Positions 37,789-44,582 of a DNA stretch of 64,000 nucleotides are shown piece by piece. Position 1 is the first letter of the stretch; every line of letters starts with the position of its first letter. The notes under the pieces were generated by a model. That model saw nothing but the letters and a program-made list of their open reading frames with translations. It had not been told where the DNA came from and did not search any database. This DNA is from Lentzea aerocolonigenes (GTDB taxonomy: Bacteria > Actinomycetota > Actinomycetes > Mycobacteriales > Pseudonocardiaceae): the NCBI RefSeq assembly GCF_000974445.1, contig NZ_BBOJ01000018.1, forward strand, positions 62,001-126,000. Reading direction: 5' to 3'. Made by a program: the position numbers and the translations under genes.

Positions 37789-39057
37789 ATGTTGCTTCCG
37801 CTGGTACTCGTACTCGCGTTGACCCCGCCGGCCGCGGTGGTGAAGGTCCCGGGCGCCGAACATCAGCAGCTCGCCCATTTGGCCGACCTCACCACGACCG
37901 GCACCACCGCCACCGGCCACACCGACCCGGCCGACTGGGCGGGCCTGACGAGCGCCGCGCTGCCGGTGCCCGCCGCCGTCCCCGGCCTCCAGATCGACGG
38001 CTACTTCCCGGACAAGTCGTCCACGAACACCAACCACGGCTGGAACCATGACTCCCAGTTCGTGGTGCGCCTGCCCGACCACTGGAACGGCGGTCTGGTG
38101 GTCACCGGCGCACCTGGCGTGCGCGAGCAGTACGCGAACGACCGCGCGATCTCCGACTGGGTCCTGTCCCGCGGCTACGCCTTCGCCTCGACCGACAAGG
38201 GCAACACCGGCGCGCAGTTCTACCGCGACGGCCGCGCGGTGGAGGAGTGGAACCAACGCTTCACCCAGCTGACCGTGGCGGCTCGTTCCGTTGTGGCGCA
38301 ACGCTACGGCCGTGGGCCGCGCCGGACGATCGCCACCGGCATCTCGAACGGCGGCTACCTCGTGCGCTGGCAGCTGGAGAACCGCCCGCACCTCTACGAC
38401 GGCGGCGTCGACTGGGAGGGGACACTGTGGACGGTCGACGGCCCGAACCCGCTGACGTTCCTGCCACCGGTGCTCCGCGCCTACCCTTCCTACGTCGCCG
38501 GTGCGCCAGGCGCGCACGAGGCGATGGTGGCGGCGGGTTTTCCGGACGGCACGGAATTCCTGTGGGACTACCACTACCGCTACTACTGGGATCTGACGCA
38601 GCGGATCTACCGCGAGGAGTTCGACCCGTCTTTTGACGGCGCATTGGAGGCCGGGGTGCCGTTCTGCGCTTCCGGAACGCCGTTGTGCGACGCGGACTAC
38701 TCGTACGCCGAGCGGCGCCGCGTCGCCGGGCCGTTGGTGTCGCGGATCGACCTGACCGGTGTGGTCAAGCGGCCGTTGCTGACGGTGCACGGGACGTACG
38801 ACGTGCTGCTGCCGATCAGTCAGGACTCGGACGTGTACGCGGCCATGACACCTGATCGGTTGCACCGGTACTACCGGGTGGAGCAAGGGACGCACGTGGA
38901 CGGGCTCGTGGACGCGTACCCGGATCGGTTGCGGCCGTTGGCGCCTTGCCACCGTGCGGCGTTCGTGGCGCTGGAGAGGTGGTTGGACGGGGTGGAGCCG
39001 CCGGCGTCGGCGACGTTGGGGCGGCCGGCGGACGTGGCGACCTGTCCGCTGTCGTGA
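37789..39057 (+). CDS. secreted alpha/beta hydrolase, tannase/3HB-oligomer-hydrolase-like
   Basis: 422 residues from ATG 37789, only 11 bases after the STAS stop. The N-terminal hydrophobic stretch (MLLPLVLVLALTPPAAVVKV) is a signal peptide. The nucleophile elbow is GISNGGYLVRWQ (about residue 182, Ser in GxSxG-like G-I-S-N-G). The acid is Asp in VHGTYDVLLPI (about 329) and the base His in VEQGTHVDGL (about 366). The region SQFVVRLPDHWNGGLVVTGAPG is typical of secreted esterases related to tannase and 3-hydroxybutyrate oligomer hydrolases. The four C-terminal Cys can form disulfides. The substrate remains open. Confidence 0.75.
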   Translation: MLLPLVLVLALTPPAAVVKVPGAEHQQLAHLADLTTTGTTATGHTDPADWAGLTSAALPVPAAVPGLQIDGYFPDKSSTNTNHGWNHDSQFVVRLPDHWNGGLVVTGAPGVREQYANDRAISDWVLSRGYAFASTDKGNTGAQFYRDGRAVEEWNQRFTQLTVAARSVVAQRYGRGPRRTIATGISNGGYLVRWQLENRPHLYDGGVDWEGTLWTVDGPNPLTFLPPVLRAYPSYVAGAPGAHEAMVAAGFPDGTEFLWDYHYRYYWDLTQRIYREEFDPSFDGALEAGVPFCASGTPLCDADYSYAERRRVAGPLVSRIDLTGVVKRPLLTVHGTYDVLLPISQDSDVYAAMTPDRLHRYYRVEQGTHVDGLVDAYPDRLRPLAPCHRAAFVALERWLDGVEPPASATLGRPADVATCPLS

Positions 39058-39084
39058 TCCAATCAACCACGTGGGCACCTGCGG

Positions 39085-40068
39085 TCATCGAGCCACAGTG
39101 CTTTCCCGCACCAGCAACGAGAACGGCGTTTCCACGTGCTCCAGGGCCGGCGACTCGGTCTGGCGGTGCAGCAGGTCGACGGCGGCGCGGGCGATGGAGC
39201 CCTTGTCAGGTGCGACGGAGGTCAGGGACGGGGAGCTGTAGACGCTCTCCTCGTTGTTGTCGAAGCCCACGACGGCGAGGTCGGCGGGCACCCGCACGAA
39301 ACGTTCGGCGGCTGCCCGCATCGCGCCGATGGCCAGGAGGTCGTTGAAGCAGAACACGGCGTCCGGCGGGTTTCGCAGGTCCAGCAACGACTTCATGGCG
39401 GCGGCACCGTCGGCGCGGTGGTAGTTCAACGCCGGCACCACCAGTTCGTCCAGGAACGGCAGACCGGCCTCTTCCAACGCCGAACGGTATCCCTCCAGGC
39501 GCAGGGCAGCGGTGCCGCGGTGCGGGTGGGCGCCGATCGCGGCGATTCGCTTGCGGCCCAACGAGATCAGGTGGCGGACCGCAACCCGCGCCGCGGCCAC
39601 GTTGTCGATGCCCACGCGGGAGATCGGGACGTCCACCGCGTGCTCGCCGAGCAGCACGGACGGGACGGAGAGCTGGAAGTCGTCCACGTGCAGGGCTTCC
39701 GGGCTCAGGATCGCGGCGTCGACCAGGTGCGGGCCCAGGGAGGCCAGCGCTGATCGTTCGCCGGAGAGGGTGCCGAAGGTCTGCTCGATGAGCACGTTCC
39801 ACTCGTGTTCCTGGGCCGCGGCGATGACCAGGCCCGTGAGCTCCGCGAAGTAGGGGATCGAGAGCTCCGGCAGGACCAGGGCGATGGAGCCGGTGCGGCC
39901 GCGGCGCAGGTTGCGGGCGCCGAGGTTCGGGCGGTAGCCGGTGGCCTCCAGTGCCTCCTCGACGCGGCGGCGGTTGTCCGGTTTCACGAACGAGTAGCCG
40001 TTGACCACGTTCGACACGGTCTTCACTGAGACGCCCGCCAAACGGGCGACGTCCTTGAGCGTGGCCAA
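39085..40068 (-). CDS. LacI family transcriptional repressor of the sugar import operon
   Basis: 327 residues. TTG at 40068 is the start because GGAGG lies 6 bases upstream and the protein then begins exactly at the LacI HTH (ATLKDVARLAGVSVKTVSNV). The HTH is followed by the hinge (RPNLGARNLRRGRTGSIALV) and a periplasmic-binding-protein-like sensor domain (about 60-327), with a typical DAVFCFNDLLAIGAMRAA segment and VVGFDNNEESVYSSPSLTSV. It is divergent from the sugar ABC operon with a near-perfect operator palindrome at 40122-40140. It likely releases DNA when a galactofuranose- or arabinose-type sugar enters the cell. Confidence 0.92.
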   Translation of the reverse strand: MATLKDVARLAGVSVKTVSNVVNGYSFVKPDNRRRVEEALEATGYRPNLGARNLRRGRTGSIALVLPELSIPYFAELTGLVIAAAQEHEWNVLIEQTFGTLSGERSALASLGPHLVDAAILSPEALHVDDFQLSVPSVLLGEHAVDVPISRVGIDNVAAARVAVRHLISLGRKRIAAIGAHPHRGTAALRLEGYRSALEEAGLPFLDELVVPALNYHRADGAAAMKSLLDLRNPPDAVFCFNDLLAIGAMRAAAERFVRVPADLAVVGFDNNEESVYSSPSLTSVAPDKGSIARAAVDLLHRQTESPALEHVETPFSLLVRESTVAR

Positions 40069-40085
40069 CGCCAGCCTCCAGAGTG

Positions 40086-40107
40086 GTACCGGGAAAAGTA
40101 CCGGGAA
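40086..40107. repeat. two 10-bp direct repeats in the LacI-ABC intergenic region
   Basis: GTACCGGGAA occurs at 40086-40095 and 40098-40107, a 12-base spacing, just upstream of the LacI start. It might be a second regulator's binding site. Evidence is the repeat alone. Confidence 0.45.
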
Positions 40108-40121
40108 GTGTTTCGTCTTTA

Positions 40122-40140
40122 CATCGTTGGAACAACGATG
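40122..40140. promoter_or_regulatory. predicted LacI operator
   Basis: CATCGTTGGAACAACGATG: arms CATCGTTG and CAACGATG are perfect inverted repeats around a 3-base centre GAA. It lies 52 bases upstream of the ABC binding-protein start, where it would overlap the promoter, and 54 bases from the LacI start. Confidence 0.75.
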
Positions 40141-40191
40141 GAAATCTAACTGGTGAGAGCGCGACCACAACAGTCCGGGTAGGAGCCAACG

Positions 40192-41229
40192 ATGTCTCGC
40201 ATGCTGCTCATCGCCGTCACCGCCCTCCTCGTGACAGGGTGCACCGCCAGAGAAGGCGGGGGGACCGCGGCCAGTGGCGGGCCCGCCGCCAGCGCCGCGC
40301 AGCAACAGGCCTCCGGTCCCAGCTGTGCGCGCGCCAGGACCGGATACCCGCAGGTCGACCTCAAGGGCGCGACGGTCGGGTTCTCGCAGTCGGAGAAGGA
40401 AGCGAACCCGTTCCGCACCGCCGAGACGCAGTCGGTCAGGGACGAGGCGGCGAAGCGCGGGGTGAACCTGCTGGTCACGAACGCGCAGAGCGACCTCAAC
40501 AAGCAGATCAGCGACATCAAGTCGTTGCTGGACCGCGGCGCGAAGCTGCTGATCGTGGCACCGCTCAACTCCGACGGCCTGCAGCCCGCGTTCGACGCCG
40601 CGAAGGCCAAGCAGGTGCCGGTCGTGACGATCGACCGCAAGGTGACCTCGCAGCCCTGCACGGACTACCTCACGTTCATCGGCTCCGACTTCGTGGAGCA
40701 GGGCAAACGTGCCGCGAAGCAGATGGTCAAGGCGACCGGCGGCAGCGGCAATGTCGCGATCCTGCTCGGCGCGTCGGGCAACAACGTGACGGTCGACCGG
40801 ACCAAGGGCTTCAAGGACGGCATCGCCGGCACCGGCCTGCAGGTGGTGGCCGAGCAGACGGGCGAGTTCGACAGGTCCAAGGGGCAGGCCGTGATGGAGC
40901 AGCTGATCCAGAGCAACCCCGACATCACCGCTGTCTACGCGGAGAACGACGAAATGGGCGTCGGCGCCGTCACCGCCCTCAAGGCCGCAGGCAAGACACC
41001 GGGCAAGGACATCAAGCTCGTGTCCGTCGACGGCACGCGCAACGCCGTGCAGCTGATCGCGGACGGCAGTTACACCGCGGTGATCGAGTCCAACCCGCGC
41101 TTCGGGCCACTCGCGTTCGACACGCTGGAGAAGTTCGGCAAGGGCGACGAGATCGCGCAGAACATCGTGATCTCCGACGACGAGTACGACACGTCCAACG
41201 CCGCCCAGAAGCTCGACAATGCCTACTGA
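40192..41229 (+). CDS. sugar ABC transporter substrate-binding lipoprotein, YtfQ (galactofuranose)-like
   Basis: 345 residues from ATG 40192 with AGGAG 7 bases upstream. Lipoprotein signal with lipobox LLVTGC (Cys about 17), then a low-complexity Gly/Ala linker. The mature protein resembles E. coli YtfQ, as I remember that sequence, along most of its length: VGFSQSEKEANPFRTAETQS, EAAKRGVNLLVT, GEFDRSKGQAVMEQLI, VYAENDEMGVGAVTALKAAG and ESNPRFGPLAFDTLEKF all have direct counterparts. YtfQ binds galactofuranose. Overlap by 11 bases with the ATPase gene shows operon coupling. Alternatives are other ribose/arabinose-type pentose or furanose sugars. Confidence 0.9.
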   Translation: MSRMLLIAVTALLVTGCTAREGGGTAASGGPAASAAQQQASGPSCARARTGYPQVDLKGATVGFSQSEKEANPFRTAETQSVRDEAAKRGVNLLVTNAQSDLNKQISDIKSLLDRGAKLLIVAPLNSDGLQPAFDAAKAKQVPVVTIDRKVTSQPCTDYLTFIGSDFVEQGKRAAKQMVKATGGSGNVAILLGASGNNVTVDRTKGFKDGIAGTGLQVVAEQTGEFDRSKGQAVMEQLIQSNPDITAVYAENDEMGVGAVTALKAAGKTPGKDIKLVSVDGTRNAVQLIADGSYTAVIESNPRFGPLAFDTLEKFGKGDEIAQNIVISDDEYDTSNAAQKLDNAY

Positions 41230-42709
41230 TCCGGTGATCGAGGTCGCCGGCGTCACGAAGACCTTCGCCGGCGTGCGGGCGCTCGACGACGTGGACTTCA
41301 CCCTGGAGAAGGGCGAGATCCACGCGCTGGTCGGGGAGAACGGCGCCGGCAAGTCCACGCTGATCAAGGTGCTGACCGGCATCCACACCCCGGACGCCGG
41401 ACGCGTCGAGCGGCACGGCCGGATCTCCACGATCTACCAGGAGGTCAACCTCGTCCCGCTGATGAGCGTGGCCGCGAACCTGTTCCTCGGCCGCGAGCCG
41501 CGCACCCGGCTCGGCCTGATCGACCGTGCCCGCCGCGACGCCGACGCCGCCGCGCTGCTCGGTGGCTACGGCATCACGGCGGACGTGCGCAGTCCACTCG
41601 GGACACTCGCGGTCGGCGAGCAGCAGATGGTGGCGCTGGCCAGGGCGGTCCAGGCGGAGGCGGACGTCGTGATCATGGACGAACCGACGTCGTCACTGGA
41701 ACCACGCGAGGTCGAGACGTTGCTCGGCGTCGTCGCGAAGCTGCACGAGGCGGGGATCGCGGTCATCTACGTCAGTCACCGCATGGACGAGCTGTACCGG
41801 ATCTGCGACCGCGTCACCGTGCTGCGGGACGGGAAACGCGTGCACACCGGCTCCCTGGCGGAACTTCCGCGCATCGAGCTGGTCTCGCTGATGCTGGGCC
41901 GCTCGGTCACCGAGATCCGCAAGCACGGCACCACGGCGTTCGGCGAGGACCACCACGCCGACACCGAACCCGTGCTCGAAGCACGCGACCTGACCAGCAC
42001 ACCGCGCATCAACGGGGTCACCGTCTCGATCCGGCCCGGCGAGGTCGTGGGCCTCGCCGGACTGCTCGGCTCCGGCCGCACCGAGACCGCGAAAGCGATC
42101 ATCGGGGCGCTCCCGCTCGACCGCGGCACGGTGCTCGTCGCGGGAAAACCCGTGCCGCGCAACGTGAAAGCAGCCACCAGAGCGGGCATCAGCATGCTCG
42201 CGGAGGACCGCAAGACGGAGGGGATCATCCCGAACCTGTCCGTGCGCGAGAACATCGTGCTGGCCGCGCTGCCCAAGCTGAGCCGGTTCGGCGTGACCAG
42301 CAGGGCGAAGCAGGACCGCATCGTCGACACGTTCGTCAAACGCTTGCGCATCAAGGTGTCCAGCCCGGAGCAGAAGGTCTCCGAGCTGTCCGGCGGCAAC
42401 CAGCAGAAGGTGCTGCTGGCCAGGTGGTTGTGCACCGAGCCCAAGATCCTCCTGCTCGACGAACCGACCCGCGGCATCGACGTCGGTGCCAAGGCCGAGG
42501 TCCAGGCGTTGATCGACGAGCTCGCGCGGGAAGGCCTGGCGGTGCTGCTGATCAGCTCCGAGCTGGACGAGCTGCTCGACGGCGCGGACCGGCTCGTGGT
42601 CCTGCGGGACGGGGCGGTCGCGGGTGAGCTGGAGGGAGCCCGGCTCACCCGCGAGCACGTGCTCGCGGCGATCGCGGCGGAGGTGATGGATGACGCTGAC
42701 AGCCACTAG
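41219..42709 (+). CDS. sugar ABC transporter ATP-binding protein (two-cassette, YtfR/RbsA-like)
   Basis: 496 residues from ATG 41219, starting inside the preceding gene. Two nucleotide-binding halves are present: first P-loop GENGAGKSTLIKV (about 41), a signature region around LAVGEQQMVALARAV and Walker B VVIMDEPTSSL. The second half has a degenerate P-loop GLLGSGRTETAKAI, the signature LSGGNQQKVLLARWL and Walker B ILLLDEPTRGID. This matches the RbsA/MglA/YtfR class, in which one subunit provides both cassettes for CUT2 importers. It energises the two permeases encoded next. It overlaps the first permease by 20 bases. Confidence 0.95.
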   Translation: MPTDPVIEVAGVTKTFAGVRALDDVDFTLEKGEIHALVGENGAGKSTLIKVLTGIHTPDAGRVERHGRISTIYQEVNLVPLMSVAANLFLGREPRTRLGLIDRARRDADAAALLGGYGITADVRSPLGTLAVGEQQMVALARAVQAEADVVIMDEPTSSLEPREVETLLGVVAKLHEAGIAVIYVSHRMDELYRICDRVTVLRDGKRVHTGSLAELPRIELVSLMLGRSVTEIRKHGTTAFGEDHHADTEPVLEARDLTSTPRINGVTVSIRPGEVVGLAGLLGSGRTETAKAIIGALPLDRGTVLVAGKPVPRNVKAATRAGISMLAEDRKTEGIIPNLSVRENIVLAALPKLSRFGVTSRAKQDRIVDTFVKRLRIKVSSPEQKVSELSGGNQQKVLLARWLCTEPKILLLDEPTRGIDVGAKAEVQALIDELAREGLAVLLISSELDELLDGADRLVVLRDGAVAGELEGARLTREHVLAAIAAEVMDDADSH

Positions 42710-43622
42710 AACGCGCTGGCTGCAGGACAACGGTGTCTACGTCGCCGTGGTGGCCCTGCTGCTGTTCAACGCCGTGTTCACGGCCAACTTCCTGACGCTG
42801 GGCAACTTCCGCACCCAGCTCGTCCAGGCGGCGCCGGTGCTGATCGTGGCGCTCGGCATGGCGCTGGTGATCGGCACCGAGGGCGTCGATCTGAGCGTGG
42901 GAGCGGTCATGGCGCTGGCCGCCGCGATCATCCCGCTCTACCTCGGCGCAGGCCCGGTCCCCGCAGTCCTGATGGCGCTCGTGGCCGGCCTGGTCGCGGG
43001 ACTCTTCAACGGGTTCCTCGTCGCGAAGGTGGGCATCCAGCCGATCGTCGCCACCCTCGCGCTGCTCGTGGGTGGCCGCGGCCTCGCACTGGTCATCGCG
43101 AACGGCCAGCTGGTCCAGCTCCACGACCCGGCGTTCCTCGCGCTCGGCACCGGCGACGTCCTCGGCATCCCGATCAGCGTGCTGATCGCGGTCGTGCTGG
43201 CGGTGGCGGTCGCAGCGCTCACGAACCGCACGACGTTCGGCCGGCAGCTCGTCGCGGTCGGCGGCAACCGCAGGGCGGCCGCGCTGGCGGGTCTGCCGGT
43301 CAACCGGGTGCTGATCGGCGTCTACACGATCTGCGGCGTGCTCGCGGCCGTCTCCGGCGTCCTCGCCACGTCCAGGCTCGGCGCCGGCGACCCCGCGGAC
43401 ATGGGCCTGCTGATGGAGCTGTCCGCGATCACCGCTGTCGTCGTGGGCGGAACTCCGCTCACCGGCGGCAAGGTGCGCGTTCTCGGCACGGTGACGGGAG
43501 TGGTGCTGATGCAGCTGGTCAGGGCCACGCTGATCAAGCACGATCTGCCGGACTCGATCGCCCAGATGATCCAGGCCGCGATCATCGTCGCCGCCGTGTA
43601 CGTGGCACGGGAGCGCCGATGA
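42690..43622 (+). CDS. sugar ABC transporter permease 1 (YtfT/RbsC-like)
   Basis: 310 residues, overlapping the ATPase end by 20 bases and the second permease start by 4 (ATGA). Eight or more hydrophobic helices; the CUT2 permease motif is GTEGVDLSVGAVMALAAAI (about 70-90), with further VGGNRRAAALAGLPVNRV and VVVGGTPLTGGKVRVLGTV segments. It forms a heterodimer with the next gene product, as YtfT does with YjfF. The role is membrane translocation of the sugar. Confidence 0.93.
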   Translation: MTLTATRTRWLQDNGVYVAVVALLLFNAVFTANFLTLGNFRTQLVQAAPVLIVALGMALVIGTEGVDLSVGAVMALAAAIIPLYLGAGPVPAVLMALVAGLVAGLFNGFLVAKVGIQPIVATLALLVGGRGLALVIANGQLVQLHDPAFLALGTGDVLGIPISVLIAVVLAVAVAALTNRTTFGRQLVAVGGNRRAAALAGLPVNRVLIGVYTICGVLAAVSGVLATSRLGAGDPADMGLLMELSAITAVVVGGTPLTGGKVRVLGTVTGVVLMQLVRATLIKHDLPDSIAQMIQAAIIVAAVYVARERR

Positions 43623-44569
43623 CGACGTTGACGGCGGCAACGAGAACCAAGGTCCTGCAACGCCAGGGCTCCGCGGTCGCGCTCGTGCTGGTGGTCGCAG
43701 TGTCCTGGCTGGTCTTCCCGCGCTTCGGCAGCCTCGACAACCTCCGCGACCTCGCCCTGCAGGGCTCGTTCCTCGCGGTGATCGCGCTCGGCATGACGTT
43801 CGTGATCATCACCGGAGGGATCGACCTGTCCGTCGGCTCGGTCTACGCGCTGGGAGGCGTGCTCGCCGCCTGGGGCTCGCAGTACGGGTTCCTGGTGGCG
43901 CTCGCACTGCCGTTGGTGGTGTGCGCGGGAATCGGCCTGGTCAACGGGCTGCTGATCGCCCGCACGAACATGGCGCCGTTCATCGTGACGCTGGCGTCGC
44001 TGCTGTTCGCGCGCGGGCTCCTCCTCGCCATCACCGACGAGGGCGCCACCACGTACCAGATCCCGCCCGACAGCGCGTTCGTCGAGCTCGGCCGCGGCAC
44101 CGTGTTCGGCTTCGGCTACCCGATCTTCGTCGCGGCCGCGCTCTGCCTCCTGGGCGGAGTGGTCCTCAACCGCACGAGCTCCGGCCAGAACGTGTTCGCG
44201 ACCGGCGGCGCGGAGCAGTCCGCGATCCTGATGGGCGTTCCCGTGGCCAGGACCAAGATCGGCGTCTACACCGCGAGCGGCACGCTGGCCGGGCTCGCCG
44301 GTGCTCTGACCGCCGCCTACCTGCAGTCGGGCGTCACGGTCATCGGCGTCGGCACCGAGCTCGACGCCATCGCGGTCGTGGTCATCGGCGGCACCCTGCT
44401 GACCGGCGGCACGGGCATGGTCCTCGGCACCGTCATCGGCGTCGGCCTGATCAAGGTCATCCAGAACGTGATCAACCAGATCGGCACCCTCGACAGCAAC
44501 TACCAGTCGGTGGTCAGCGGCGTCTTCCTGCTCGTCGTCGTTGTCCTGCAACGAGTTCTTCGGAGATGA
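43619..44569 (+). CDS. sugar ABC transporter permease 2 (YjfF-like)
   Basis: 316 residues, start ATG 43619 overlapping the previous stop (ATGA). The motif ITGGIDLSVGSVYALGGVLA is typical. The C-terminal stretch VGTELDAIAVVVIGGTLLTG, then GTGMVLGTVIGV and a GTLDSNYQ segment, closely follows E. coli YjfF as I recall it. Two different permeases with one double ATPase and one binding protein is the YtfQRT-YjfF arrangement of galactofuranose importers. The downstream glycosidase gene starts 14 bases after the stop. Confidence 0.93.
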   Translation: MTTLTAATRTKVLQRQGSAVALVLVVAVSWLVFPRFGSLDNLRDLALQGSFLAVIALGMTFVIITGGIDLSVGSVYALGGVLAAWGSQYGFLVALALPLVVCAGIGLVNGLLIARTNMAPFIVTLASLLFARGLLLAITDEGATTYQIPPDSAFVELGRGTVFGFGYPIFVAAALCLLGGVVLNRTSSGQNVFATGGAEQSAILMGVPVARTKIGVYTASGTLAGLAGALTAAYLQSGVTVIGVGTELDAIAVVVIGGTLLTGGTGMVLGTVIGVGLIKVIQNVINQIGTLDSNYQSVVSGVFLLVVVVLQRVLRR

Positions 44570-44582
44570 AAAGGGGGAACCC

